Assembly (NCBI RefSeq): GCF_001270965.1
Contig: NZ_LGIA01000205.1
Location: 1-64,000, forward strand
Direction: 5' to 3'
Source of the DNA: Sunxiuqinia dokdonensis
GTDB taxonomy: Bacteria; Bacteroidota; Bacteroidia; Bacteroidales; Prolixibacteraceae
Length of the DNA: 64,000 nt
The stretch's first letter is position 1. Every line of letters starts with the position of its first letter. A program made the position numbers and the translations under genes. The notes beneath the pieces were generated by a model. The model made no database searches. It was not told where the DNA came from and worked only from the letters and a program-made list of their open reading frames with translations. Of the stretch, positions 14,536 through 23,121 are shown piece after piece.

Positions 14536-14858
14536 ACAGCAGGGGCTTGCGCCTTGTTTGCATGAGTTTCTGAATCATCTGCAAGCGCTTGGTTGTCATC
14601 CGCAGGAGCTTGGTTGTCATCCGCAAGAGTTTGGTTGTGGTCCGACAGAGCTTGCGCCTCGCCCGAAAGAGCTTGCACCTCGCCCGACAGAGCTTGCGCC
14701 TCGCCCGAAAGAGCTTGCACCTCGCCCGACAGAGCTTGCACCTCATCCGACAGAGCTTGCGCCTCGTCCGACAGAGCTTGCGCCTCGTCCGACAGAGCTT
14801 GCGAATCGTCCGCAGGAGCTTGCGAATCGTTTGCATGGGCCTGTCCCTCATCCGACGG
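14536..14858. repeat. 21-bp minisatellite, about 15 units
   Basis: Fifteen units of 21 bp plus a partial one. The typical unit is TCCGACAGAGCTTGCGCCTCG. The central units (14641-14808) are nearly identical and the edges are degraded, as expected from unequal exchange. No stop codon falls in the unit in most frames, so long overlapping frames exist on both strands (for example heptads of SDEAQAL); I treat these as artefacts. It is unrelated in sequence to the 21-bp array at 4690-4920. Confidence 0.92.
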
Positions 14859-15096
14859 TAATGGGTGCTCAATAGTGAGGACAAGGAGCTTGTGGATACC
14901 AATGCAAGAAGCCTGTTGGGGAAAGCAAGGGGCGCTTTGGGGTAGATTGACGGAGCGAAAAAGTTGACCGGCGTTCATTTCAAATTCACTTTTGCTCCAT
15001 TTCTCTATTCAATTGATTTGGCATTATTAACAAAAAAGCCTTAACTTTTCATTCGTGCTTTTGTTGGTGTGAAAGATAATCTAAAGCTTAAATACA

Positions 15097-16506
15097 ATGA
15101 ATCAAAACATGATGAATCAGTCGGTTGCCCTGCTTGTTTCGCTTTTTGTATTCGGAAGTTGTACAACTAACGGACAACATAGCGAGCAGCAAATGCAGCA
15201 AGCTGCTGAAAACTACCAGAATTTCTGCGCCGGATGTCATGGCAACAATCTCGAAAGATTTGAAGACAAGGAATGGATGTATGGCGATGACAATGCCGCG
15301 ATCATTCACAGCATTACCTATGGACAGGACGAAATGGGCATGCCTGCTTTCGAAGCCACTTTTTCGGAAGACGAGATTTCAGCCCTGGCCGACTATGTGA
15401 AAAAGGGCCTGCCCGAAGACAAAGAATCCCTGAAGCCAGCCTTGTCAGCAAACCAGGTGGTGGAGTCGGAAGAGCAGAAGTTTATTGTTGATACGGTGGT
15501 TTCGGGCTTGGGTGTGCCTTGGGGACTGGAGTTCCTTCCCAACGGCGATCTGCTCATTGCCGAGCGCTCCGCTAAATTGTACCGTTTTACCAATTATGAG
15601 TTGCAGGAAATTACCGGACTGCCCGAGATTATGGTGAAAGGGCAGGGGGGGCTGATGGATTTGGAACTGCACCCGAACTACGAAGAAAATGGCTGGCTGT
15701 ATTTGTCGTATTCCGGCTATGCCGATGATAATAAAGATGAAGGTTGCACCAATGTGATGCGAGCCCGGCTCGATGGCAATCAACTGGTGGACCAGGAAGT
15801 GATTTTCAACGGTTTTCCCGATTCGAACCGGGGACAACACTGGGGTTGCAAACTTGAATTTGATAAAGATGGTTATCTTTTCTTTGGAATCGGCGATCGC
15901 GGCAACCGGGATGTTAATCCGCAAACCTTAACGAATCACTCAGGTAAAATTCACCGGATTTATGATGATGGATCCATCCCTGAAGATAATCCGTTTATCG
16001 ACACGCCCAATGCGCAACCCAGCATCTATTCCTATGGACACCGTAATCCGCAGGGAACCTGCATGCATCCCGAGACAGGCGAAATTTGGGAAACAGAACA
16101 CGGCCCGCGGGGTGGCGATGAGCTGAACCTGATTAAGCCGGGATTAAATTACGGCTGGCCTGTTATTTCCTACGGCATCAACTACGACGGCACTAGCTTT
16201 ACCGATATCACCGAGAAAGAAGGTATGGAACAACCCATTATTTATTGGGACCCGTCGATTGCTCCTTGCGGAACCACTTTTGTGAAAGGTGATCGCTACG
16301 AGAATTGGAAGAATAATATTTTGGTTGGATCACTCCGTTTTATGTATGTTGAACGGGTGGTGCTGGATGGAAATACCGTAACGCACCAGGAAAAATTGCT
16401 GGAAGGAATCGGCCGGGTGCGCAACGTAGAAATGAGTCCTGATGGCTATGTTTATGTTGCGATTGAAAATCCAGGGAAAATAGTCCGATTGATTCCTGTT
16501 CCTTAA
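15097..16506 (+). CDS. Cytochrome c-PQQ-type sugar dehydrogenase fusion lipoprotein
   Basis: 469 residues. The lipobox is FGSC (Cys22). A small cytochrome c domain follows, with heme motif CAGCH (44-48) and a likely axial Met in DEMGMPAF (about 88-95). From about 130 to the end lies a glucose/sorbosone dehydrogenase propeller with GLGVPWGLEFLPNGDLLIAE, GGLMDLELHP, GQHWGC, SYGHRNPQG, ETEHGPRGGDELN and NYGWPV. This resembles the Asd/YliI PQQ-dependent aldose dehydrogenases. Electrons from the sugar would pass to the attached heme. The product lactone could feed the lactonase encoded upstream. It is a single gene closed by a strong terminator. Confidence 0.88.
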   Translation: MNQNMMNQSVALLVSLFVFGSCTTNGQHSEQQMQQAAENYQNFCAGCHGNNLERFEDKEWMYGDDNAAIIHSITYGQDEMGMPAFEATFSEDEISALADYVKKGLPEDKESLKPALSANQVVESEEQKFIVDTVVSGLGVPWGLEFLPNGDLLIAERSAKLYRFTNYELQEITGLPEIMVKGQGGLMDLELHPNYEENGWLYLSYSGYADDNKDEGCTNVMRARLDGNQLVDQEVIFNGFPDSNRGQHWGCKLEFDKDGYLFFGIGDRGNRDVNPQTLTNHSGKIHRIYDDGSIPEDNPFIDTPNAQPSIYSYGHRNPQGTCMHPETGEIWETEHGPRGGDELNLIKPGLNYGWPVISYGINYDGTSFTDITEKEGMEQPIIYWDPSIAPCGTTFVKGDRYENWKNNILVGSLRFMYVERVVLDGNTVTHQEKLLEGIGRVRNVEMSPDGYVYVAIENPGKIVRLIPVP

Positions 16507-16542
16507 TTCAACTCATTTTTTTTACGAATTTCGCATGGATAG

Positions 16543-16573
16543 AAAAAAACTCCCCGGATTCCGGGGAGTTTTT
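16543..16573. terminator. Bidirectional rho-independent terminator
   Basis: A perfect hairpin AACTCCCCGG-ATT-CCGGGGAGTT has an A-run before and a T-run after. It lies between two converging genes, the sugar dehydrogenase (plus) and the ammonium transporter (minus), and serves both. Confidence 0.92.
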
Positions 16574-16601
16574 CAGTATCTGGAAGTGACGTTTGCAAAA
16601 G

Positions 16602-17936
16602 TTATTTTTCGCTTTTATATTCAAAATCATACGACTCATTGTGTTGACTCAGGTCCAGACCAATTTTTTCTGATTGGGCCGAAACACGCAATGGAACAAT
16701 CATATCGGTCACTTTGTACAGCAGATATGAACCACCAAACGTGAAGATTCCAACAATCACCAAAGCCAGCAGATGATAAAGGAAGGTGGTGAGCTCACCG
16801 TGGATTAGACCCACTTCCTGTGCAAAAACGGCGGTAAGCAGCATGCCAACAATACCACCCATCCCGTGTGCAGGAAATACATCCAAGGTATCATCCAGCC
16901 TTGTTTTGGAGCGAAGTTCAATGGCATAGTTGCTGATTAGTGCGGCAACGACACCAATAAAAATACTGGCACCAACATTGACAAATCCAGCCGCCGGAGT
17001 AATGGCTACCAAACCAACAACCAAGCCGATGGATGCTCCCATACCGGTTGGTTTTTTCCCTTTGGCCATATCGTAAAGCAAGTAAGCAAGCATGGCTGCA
17101 GCCGAGGCCGTGTTGGTGTTCATCAGCGCCAGGGCAGCCGTTGAATTTGCTCCCAGAGCCGATCCCGCATTAAACCCAAACCAGCCAAACCAAAGCATTC
17201 CGGCACCAAGCAATACGAATGGGATGTTGGCCGGCTTGAATTCCTTTCCAAAATCTTTGCGTTTGCCCAAAAACAGGGCGCCCGCCAAAGCCGCAAAACC
17301 AGCAGACATGTGGACGACTGTTCCTCCGGCAAAGTCAAGTACGCCCCAGTTTCTCAGGAATCCGTTTGGATGCCAGGTCCAGTGGGCCAGGGGCGCATAA
17401 ATGAACAGCGAAAATAGAACCATGAATAACATGTAAGCCCGAAAGCGAACGCGGCCCGCAAATGATCCGGTAATCAGGGCGGGTGTGATAATCGCAAATT
17501 TCAATTGGAACATCGCAAACAAAGCCAGCGGAAAAGTTGGTGCCAAATCGGGATGCGTGGCCCCACTGACGCCTCTAAACATGAAAAAAGTCCAGGGGTT
17601 TCCAACTAAGCCAAATCCGTCAGGGCCAACGCTGTCGCCAAAAGCCAGGCTGAATCCGAGAATGACCCACAACACACTGATTAAACCCATGGCGATGTAG
17701 CTTTGCAGCATCGTCGATAGAATATTTCGGGACTGGATCATACCGCCGTAGAAGAAAGCGAGTCCGGGGGTCATCAATAAAACCAAGGCCGTGGCTGTCA
17801 ACATCCAGGCCGAATCGCCTGAGTCAATGTTGGGGTCATCTAAGCCGCCAAAGCCGCTTGGGAAGAATACGCCAATCACGGCCGTAATAATTAATAGCAA
17901 GAGAATAAAAAGCCAACTACTTTTACCATTTTTCAT
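16602..17936 (-). CDS. amtB: Ammonium transporter, Amt/MEP/Rh family
   Basis: 444 residues. An N-terminal hydrophobic segment may be a cleaved signal. The eleven-helix Amt body follows, with DSAWMLTATALVLLMTPGLA, FYGGMIQSRN, the pore histidines in AHWTWHPNG and FPAHGMGG, and a cytoplasmic tail ending LSQHNESYDFEYKSEK. It conducts ammonium over the inner membrane as a trimer. No glnK (PII) gene adjoins it, unlike many bacteria. An Lrp/AsnC regulator is divergently transcribed across a 335-bp gap and is the obvious candidate to control it. Confidence 0.94.
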   Translation of the reverse strand: MKNGKSSWLFILLLLIITAVIGVFFPSGFGGLDDPNIDSGDSAWMLTATALVLLMTPGLAFFYGGMIQSRNILSTMLQSYIAMGLISVLWVILGFSLAFGDSVGPDGFGLVGNPWTFFMFRGVSGATHPDLAPTFPLALFAMFQLKFAIITPALITGSFAGRVRFRAYMLFMVLFSLFIYAPLAHWTWHPNGFLRNWGVLDFAGGTVVHMSAGFAALAGALFLGKRKDFGKEFKPANIPFVLLGAGMLWFGWFGFNAGSALGANSTAALALMNTNTASAAAMLAYLLYDMAKGKKPTGMGASIGLVVGLVAITPAAGFVNVGASIFIGVVAALISNYAIELRSKTRLDDTLDVFPAHGMGGIVGMLLTAVFAQEVGLIHGELTTFLYHLLALVIVGIFTFGGSYLLYKVTDMIVPLRVSAQSEKIGLDLSQHNESYDFEYKSEK

Positions 17937-18143
17937 CTGTTAAAATATTTAAGTTACCTACAATTACATGCGAAGTTGAAGAAAATAATTTCAGCCTTTA
18001 TCGATATGATATTTAATCGGCGTCAAAAATAGCAAAAATAAATAAAAACAAAAATAATGCTTTCAAAATGTCAGTATTGCGACCTGTTGTGTTGCTTTTG
18101 TTTTGAATGGGGATAAAGATTGAAAAGTTAACGGTTTGTTTTT

Positions 18144-18164
18144 GAGAACTTTCGTTCGGTTCTC
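18144..18164. promoter_or_regulatory. Candidate operator, dyad GAGAAC-N9-GTTCTC
   Basis: Perfect 6-bp half-sites 15 bp apart centre to centre, between the divergent amtB and Lrp promoters. Binding by the Lrp protein is inference. Confidence 0.35.
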
Positions 18165-18223
18165 TCGCTTACATCAGATTTTACATCAAGCAAGATTCGC
18201 TGCTGGAAATTTAACTATTTGTT

Positions 18224-18231
18224 TAAATTTG
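18224..18231 (+). promoter_or_regulatory. -7 promoter box TAAATTTG of the Lrp gene
   Basis: Exact TAnnTTTG match, 40 nt before the ATG at 18272. Confidence 0.45.
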
Positions 18232-18271
18232 CGTATTTTTGTGAGCTATAATTCAAGGCTGAAGAATAACT

Positions 18272-18739
18272 ATGACACTAAGAAACAACTTGGACCAGAC
18301 TGATTTGCATATTCTGGACATTATCACAAACAATGCCCGCATCCCTTTTAAAGATGTTGCCAATGAAGTTGGGATTTCACGGGCCGCCGTTCACCAACGC
18401 GTGAACCGAATGATTGATATGAAAGTCATTACTGGTTCGGGTTATCACATCGATCCCCGGAAAGTGGATTTTAAGACCTGCACCTACGTTGGAATTTTTC
18501 TTGAAAAAGGTGGTTACTATGAGGATGTAGCCCGACAGTTGCAAGATATTCAGGAGATTGTGGAGTGTCACTACACAACCGGGCAGTATGCTATTTTTGT
18601 GAAAGTTTATGCCCGCGACAATGAGCACTTAAAGGAAATTTTAAGCGAAAAAGTTCAGAAAATTTCTGGAATATCCAGTACCGAGACCTTTATCTCGCTG
18701 GAAGAAACTTTTAAGCGCCAGGTGCCAATTCAGGAGTGA
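18272..18739 (+). CDS. Lrp/AsnC family transcriptional regulator
   Basis: 155 residues. The N-terminal AsnC-type helix-turn-helix (about 8-60) reads LDQTDLHILDIITNNARIPFKD, with VGISRAAVHQRVNRM as recognition helix. The C-terminal RAM/ACT-like ligand domain (about 70-148) includes VGIFLEKGG, VECHYTTGQYAIFVKVYA and ISSTETFISLE. Such regulators form dimers to octamers and respond to amino acids or nitrogen status. It is divergent from the ammonium transporter. Its last 10 bp overlap the end of the convergent rlmB gene. Confidence 0.92.
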   Translation: MTLRNNLDQTDLHILDIITNNARIPFKDVANEVGISRAAVHQRVNRMIDMKVITGSGYHIDPRKVDFKTCTYVGIFLEKGGYYEDVARQLQDIQEIVECHYTTGQYAIFVKVYARDNEHLKEILSEKVQKISGISSTETFISLEETFKRQVPIQE

Positions 18740-19491
18740 GCGAGCCGTTGTCTGACGGCTTCATACACCAACAAGCCGGCGGCAACGGAAACATTCAACG
18801 ATTCAATTTTGCCAAGAATAGGAATTTGCAGTTGTGTATCTGCCAGTTTTAAAATTTGCTGGTCAATTCCTTTTTCCTCCGATCCCATAACAATGGCTAA
18901 TGGGCCCGTGAAATCAGCCTGCGTGTAATTGTCTGGCGATTTTTCAGTGGCAGCGGCTATTTTTAAGCCTGATTCTTTTAAAAAGACAAGGCTTTTTTTC
19001 AAGTCTTTGCTGCGGCAAACCGGAACCAGGTGTAAAGCTCCGGCTGAGGTTTTTACGGCATCGGCATTGATTCGGGCAGCTCCTCGCTCCGGAATGACGA
19101 TGGCATCAACCCCGGCACATTCGGCGGTACGCACGATGGCTCCAAAATTACGAACGTCGGTTACCTGGTCCAAAACCAAAATCAACGGGTTTTTGCCGGC
19201 TTCGAATACCTGGGGCAGAAAATTCTCCAATTCATAAAAGGTAACTGGCGAAATAAAAGCCAATACGCCTTGGTGGTTTTTGCGGGTAATCCGGTTAATT
19301 TTTTCCTGTGGAACGTATTGAAACGGAATTTGATGTTCCCGGATTTTTTCAAACAACTCCTTAAAAAGATCGCCTCCCGGCCCTTTCTTTAGCAAGATTT
19401 TATCAATTTCTTTTCCTGAATCGATGGCTTCAATAACCGCGCGAATGCCGAAGATAAAGTCGTCCGTATTTTTTTGTGCTTTGTTGTACAT
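18730..19491 (-). CDS. rlmB: 23S rRNA (guanosine-2'-O)-methyltransferase RlmB, SpoU family
   Basis: 253 residues. An N-terminal substrate-binding domain (about 10-85, FIFGIRAVIEAIDSGKEIDK) precedes a trefoil-knot SPOUT domain with motif 1 NFGAIVRTAECAG, motif 2 LAIVMGSEEKGI and motif 3 IPILGKIESLNVSVAAGLL. It methylates the 2'-OH of a conserved guanosine in the peptidyl-transferase region of 23S rRNA (G2251 in E. coli). The start lies 1 bp after the stop of the ABC-F gene, so the two are co-transcribed as a ribosome-related pair. RlmB is preferred over TrmH because of the N-terminal domain. Confidence 0.9.
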   Translation of the reverse strand: MYNKAQKNTDDFIFGIRAVIEAIDSGKEIDKILLKKGPGGDLFKELFEKIREHQIPFQYVPQEKINRITRKNHQGVLAFISPVTFYELENFLPQVFEAGKNPLILVLDQVTDVRNFGAIVRTAECAGVDAIVIPERGAARINADAVKTSAGALHLVPVCRSKDLKKSLVFLKESGLKIAAATEKSPDNYTQADFTGPLAIVMGSEEKGIDQQILKLADTQLQIPILGKIESLNVSVAAGLLVYEAVRQRLAHS

Positions 19492-19492
19492 A

Positions 19493-21442
19493 CTACCAGG
19501 TTTTCTGTGATTTTAATGATTCGTATTCTTCCAGGTTTTTTTCCCAGCCTTGCATAATCTCCGACAGTTTTGTCTTGAGTTGTTCGTATTGTTCAAAAAT
19601 GGCGTGGTCGCTTGCCGTTTCGGGTTTGCTCATTTTCTCGTCCATCGCTTCAATCTGGTTTTCCAGTGCGGTGATGTCTTCTTCGGCTTGTTCAATTTGC
19701 TTTTCAAGCCGGCTGATGTTTTTGTTTATTTCTTTGCGTTCTTCGTAGCTCAGCTTGGTTTCGGGCTGCTGTGGTTTTTCCTTTTTTTCTGAAACTGCGT
19801 CGGGTTTACTTTTCATCTCCAGCTCTTTCATCGACTCCATTTTCTTGCGTTTCAGGAAGTCGTAAATGCCACCCAAATGTTGCTTGATCTTCCGATCTTT
19901 AAACTCATAGATGCAGTTCACCAGTCCATCTAAAAATTCGCGGTCGTGCGACACAACCAAAACTGTTCCTTCGTAGCTGGCCAGGGCTTGTTTCAGGATT
20001 TCTTTCGAACGCATGTCCAGGTGGTTGGTAGGTTCGTCCATCACCAAAAAGTTAACCGGTTCCAACATCAGCCGGATCATGGCCAGGCGCGAACGTTCGC
20101 CACCCGACAGTACTTTTACTTTTTTGTCCACATCGTCGCCCGAAAACATGAATGCCCCGAGAATATCGCGGATTTTCGTGCGTACATCGCCAACTGCAAT
20201 CTGGTCAATGGTTTCGAGCACCGACAGGTTTTCGTCCAGGCGCTGGGCCTGGTCTTGCGCAAAATAGCCAATCTTCACATTGTGCCCGATTTTCATTGTT
20301 CCCTGGTATTCCAGCTCATTCAGAATAATACGGGCCAGTGTGGTTTTTCCTTCGCCATTTTTCCCAACAAAAGCCACTTTTTCGCCGCGCTCAATCATCA
20401 GGTGAATGTCGTCGAGCACCAGTAAATCACCATACTTTTTGGTCAGGTGTTTGCATTCGGCAACGATGGTTCCCGAGCGTTCCGGCGGTTGAAACCGAAT
20501 ATTCAGGCGCGAATTGTCTTCCTCATCAATCTCGATCCGGTCGAGCTTGTCGAGCATTTTCGCACGCGATTGCACCTGCACCGACTTGCTTGCTTTGTAC
20601 CGGAAACGCTCAATGAATTTCTCGGTATCTTCGATCATTTTTTGCTGATTCTTGAAAGATGCCAGTTGGGTTTCGCGGTGTTCCTCGCGTAATACAAGGT
20701 AACGGGAATAGTTGGCTTTGTAGTCGTAAATTTTGCCCAGCGAAATCTCGATGGTTCGGTTGGTCACCGCGTCCAAAAAAGCCCGGTCGTGCGACACGAG
20801 CACCACGGCTCCGGCATAGCCCTTCAGAAAATCTTCGAGCCATTGAATCGATTCAATATCCAAGTGGTTGGTGGGCTCATCGAGCAAAAAGACATCTGGT
20901 TTTTTCAGCAAGATTTTGGCCAGCTCGATACGCATGCGCCAGCCACCGCTAAACTCGGACGTGGCACGCGAAAAATCACTTCGCTTAAAACCCAGACCCG
21001 TGAGTGTTTGCTCAATTTCGGCTTCAAAATTACTCCCGCCAACCATTTGGTACCGGTCGTTCAGTTCGGTTACCTGGGTGATCAGGTCCATGTAATAGTC
21101 TGATTCGTAGTCCTCACGGGTTGATATTTGGTGGTTGATGTGGTCAATTTTCTTTTTGATGTGCAGAATCTCATCAAAAGCTTTTTTGGTTTCTTCAAAC
21201 ACCGAATAGTTGTCGGCAAGCTGCATGTGCTGCGGCAAATAGCCCACACGAATATCTTTCGGAACGACAACTGAACCTTCGCTGGGCGGTTGTTGCCCGG
21301 CAATAATTTTAAGCAGGGTCGATTTTCCCGCGCCGTTTTTTCCGGCCAACCCAATACGGTCTTTCGGGGTAATCAAAAACGAAATCTTCTTTAAAAGCTC
21401 AAATCCACCAAAACTGACGACTAACTGATCAACTGAAATCAT
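19493..21442 (-). CDS. ABC-F family ATPase (ribosome-associated, Uup/YdiF type)
   Basis: About 649 residues from MISVDQLVVSFGG (ATG at 21442). A start 24 bp upstream is less likely because a -7 box lies at its edge. Two ABC domains have no membrane part: Walker A GKNGAGKSTLL and GKNGEGKTTLA, signatures FSGGWRMR and LSGGERSR, Walker B VFLLDEPTNHLD and FLVMDEPTNHLD. The ABC-F interdomain linker lies between them. The C-terminal 90 residues are a coiled coil (KEINKNISRLEKQIEQAEED) as in Uup. Such proteins enter the ribosomal E-site and ease stalled translation; some give antibiotic resistance. It heads the operon with rlmB. Confidence 0.92.
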   Translation of the reverse strand: MISVDQLVVSFGGFELLKKISFLITPKDRIGLAGKNGAGKSTLLKIIAGQQPPSEGSVVVPKDIRVGYLPQHMQLADNYSVFEETKKAFDEILHIKKKIDHINHQISTREDYESDYYMDLITQVTELNDRYQMVGGSNFEAEIEQTLTGLGFKRSDFSRATSEFSGGWRMRIELAKILLKKPDVFLLDEPTNHLDIESIQWLEDFLKGYAGAVVLVSHDRAFLDAVTNRTIEISLGKIYDYKANYSRYLVLREEHRETQLASFKNQQKMIEDTEKFIERFRYKASKSVQVQSRAKMLDKLDRIEIDEEDNSRLNIRFQPPERSGTIVAECKHLTKKYGDLLVLDDIHLMIERGEKVAFVGKNGEGKTTLARIILNELEYQGTMKIGHNVKIGYFAQDQAQRLDENLSVLETIDQIAVGDVRTKIRDILGAFMFSGDDVDKKVKVLSGGERSRLAMIRLMLEPVNFLVMDEPTNHLDMRSKEILKQALASYEGTVLVVSHDREFLDGLVNCIYEFKDRKIKQHLGGIYDFLKRKKMESMKELEMKSKPDAVSEKKEKPQQPETKLSYEERKEINKNISRLEKQIEQAEEDITALENQIEAMDEKMSKPETASDHAIFEQYEQLKTKLSEIMQGWEKNLEEYESLKSQKTW

Positions 21443-21463
21443 AACAATTATAAAAATGAAGTG

Positions 21464-21471
21464 CAAAGATA
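21464..21471 (-). promoter_or_regulatory. -7 promoter box TATCTTTG of the ABC-F gene
   Basis: On the minus strand TATCTTTG matches TAnnTTTG and ends about 21 nt before the ATG at 21442. It supports that start over the upstream Met. Confidence 0.5.
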
Positions 21472-21634
21472 AGACAATCCAACAGAAATTCTCGGATTAT
21501 TCCGTTCGTCCAAAATACACCGCTTTCTCTGGGAGTTTGGCGAATAGAAATTAAGCATCCTGAGGGATTGCATCAAATCCGGCTATCGTCAAAAATGAAG
21601 CCTTTAAAGAGCCGCGGCGTGTCGTTCATTTTCC

Positions 21635-21642
21635 TATTTTTG
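21635..21642 (+). promoter_or_regulatory. -7 promoter box TATTTTTG of rlmD
   Basis: Exact TAnnTTTG match, 18 nt before the ATG at 21661. It lies inside the longer open frame that starts at 21568 and so argues for the 21661 start. Confidence 0.45.
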
Positions 21643-21660
21643 CACCAAATTTTGATGATT

Positions 21661-23070
21661 ATGGGACGCAGCCGGAGAAATAAACCTTTTTATGAGCAAG
21701 TAACGATCAGCGATATTGGCGCCGAAGGAAAAGCCATTGCCCGGGTGAATGAGAAAGTGGTGTTTACCACGCATGCCATTCCCGGAGATGTGGTGGATTT
21801 GCAGGTGACCAAGAAAAGGAAAAGTTACGAGGAAGCCCGCGTGGTGCGTGTGCATCAGGAATCGGCCGACCGTGTGGCTGCTTTTTGCGCCTACTTCGGC
21901 GTTTGCGGCGGTTGCAAGTGGCAGTTTCTTCCCTACGAAAAGCAGTTGTTCTACAAGCAAAAACAGGTGGGCGATCAGCTCAAGCGACTGGGAAAAATTG
22001 AATTGCCGGAACTGAATCCCATCCTCGGCTCAGCAGAAGACACGTTTTACCGAAACAAACTGGAGTTTAGCTTTTCAAACAATCGCTGGCTGACTTCCGA
22101 AGAACTGGGTTCGGATAAAGTGCCGCAAACCATGAATGTGCTGGGCTTTCACATTCCGCGGATGTTCGACAAAATTATCGATATTGAGAAGTGCTGGCTG
22201 CAGCCGGATCCGTCGAACGAAATCCGAAATTTTATCCGGGCTTATGCGCAGGAAAATAAACTGGAGTTTTTTGATATCAAAAATCAGCAGGGCTTTTTGC
22301 GCAACATGATTATTCGGACGACTTCAACGGGAGAAACCATGTTGATTGTTGCGTTTTTTCAGGAAGATGTTGAAAAGCGCGAAGGATTGTTAGATGCGAT
22401 TATTGGCCGATTTCCAAATTTGACCTCACTGATGTACGTCATTAACAGCAAGGGGAATGATACCATTACTGATCAGGAAGTGATTTTGTACAAAGGACGT
22501 GATCATATTTTTGAGGAAATGGAAGGCCTGCGTTTTAAGATTGGGCCGAAAAGTTTTTACCAAACCAACTCGGAGCAGGCTTATGAGTTGTACAAAGTTG
22601 CCCGCGATTTTGCTGGCCTAACGGGCGATGAAGTGGTTTACGATTTGTACACCGGCACCGGAACCATCGCCAACTTTGTGGCTTCGAAAGCGAAAAAGGT
22701 GGTGGGCATTGAATATGTTCCCGAAGCCATTGATGATGCCAAAATCAATTCCGAAATCAATCAGATAGCCAATACCAATTTTTTTGCAGGCGATATGAAA
22801 GCCGTTTTAAACGAGGCGTTTATTGCTGAGAATGGCCGGCCCGATGTGATTATTACGGATCCGCCGCGTGCCGGAATGCACGAAGATGTCGTCAAAACCA
22901 TTCTGAATGTGGCGCCGCAAAAAGTGGTTTACGTGAGCTGTAACCCGGCATCGCAGGCTCGCGACCTGGCCATGATGGACGAAAATTACCGGGTGGAACA
23001 GATTCAGCCGGTCGATATGTTTCCGCACACCCATCATGTTGAAAACGTGGTGCTGCTGGTTCGCAGATAG
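21661..23070 (+). CDS. rlmD: 23S rRNA (uracil-C5)-methyltransferase, RlmD/RumA type
   Basis: 469 residues from MGRSRRNKPFYEQ; the frame is open further upstream but that part overlaps the promoter. An N-terminal TRAM RNA-binding domain (about 8-62) precedes a [4Fe-4S] site with CAYFGVCGGC and a fourth Cys in EKCWLQP. The SAM-binding Rossmann domain has YDLYTGTGTIANFVAS and TDPPRAGMHEDV, with the catalytic Cys in VYVSCNPASQARDL. It makes m5U in 23S rRNA (position 1939 in E. coli). It is transcribed alone, divergent from the ABC-F/rlmB operon. Confidence 0.92.
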   Translation: MGRSRRNKPFYEQVTISDIGAEGKAIARVNEKVVFTTHAIPGDVVDLQVTKKRKSYEEARVVRVHQESADRVAAFCAYFGVCGGCKWQFLPYEKQLFYKQKQVGDQLKRLGKIELPELNPILGSAEDTFYRNKLEFSFSNNRWLTSEELGSDKVPQTMNVLGFHIPRMFDKIIDIEKCWLQPDPSNEIRNFIRAYAQENKLEFFDIKNQQGFLRNMIIRTTSTGETMLIVAFFQEDVEKREGLLDAIIGRFPNLTSLMYVINSKGNDTITDQEVILYKGRDHIFEEMEGLRFKIGPKSFYQTNSEQAYELYKVARDFAGLTGDEVVYDLYTGTGTIANFVASKAKKVVGIEYVPEAIDDAKINSEINQIANTNFFAGDMKAVLNEAFIAENGRPDVIITDPPRAGMHEDVVKTILNVAPQKVVYVSCNPASQARDLAMMDENYRVEQIQPVDMFPHTHHVENVVLLVRR

Positions 23071-23121
23071 GGTAAACTTTTTGATGGGCGGCTTGTTTTA
23101 AACTCACAAAAAACTGAAATT

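Larger units (their letters stand above)
17937..18271. promoter_or_regulatory. Divergent control region between amtB and the Lrp gene
   Basis: 335 bp, AT-rich. It holds a minus-strand -7 box for amtB (TATTTTTG, complement at 18024-18031), a dyad GAGAAC-N9-GTTCTC at 18144-18164 and a plus-strand -7 box TAAATTTG at 18224-18231. The dyad sits between the two promoters, where an operator for a dimeric regulator would be expected. Confidence 0.5.

Noticed and set aside
13788-14978. Long minus-strand open frame with SDEAQAL heptads
   Set aside because: It runs antisense through the lactonase gene and the 21-bp array; the openness comes from a stop-free repeat unit whose length is a multiple of 3.
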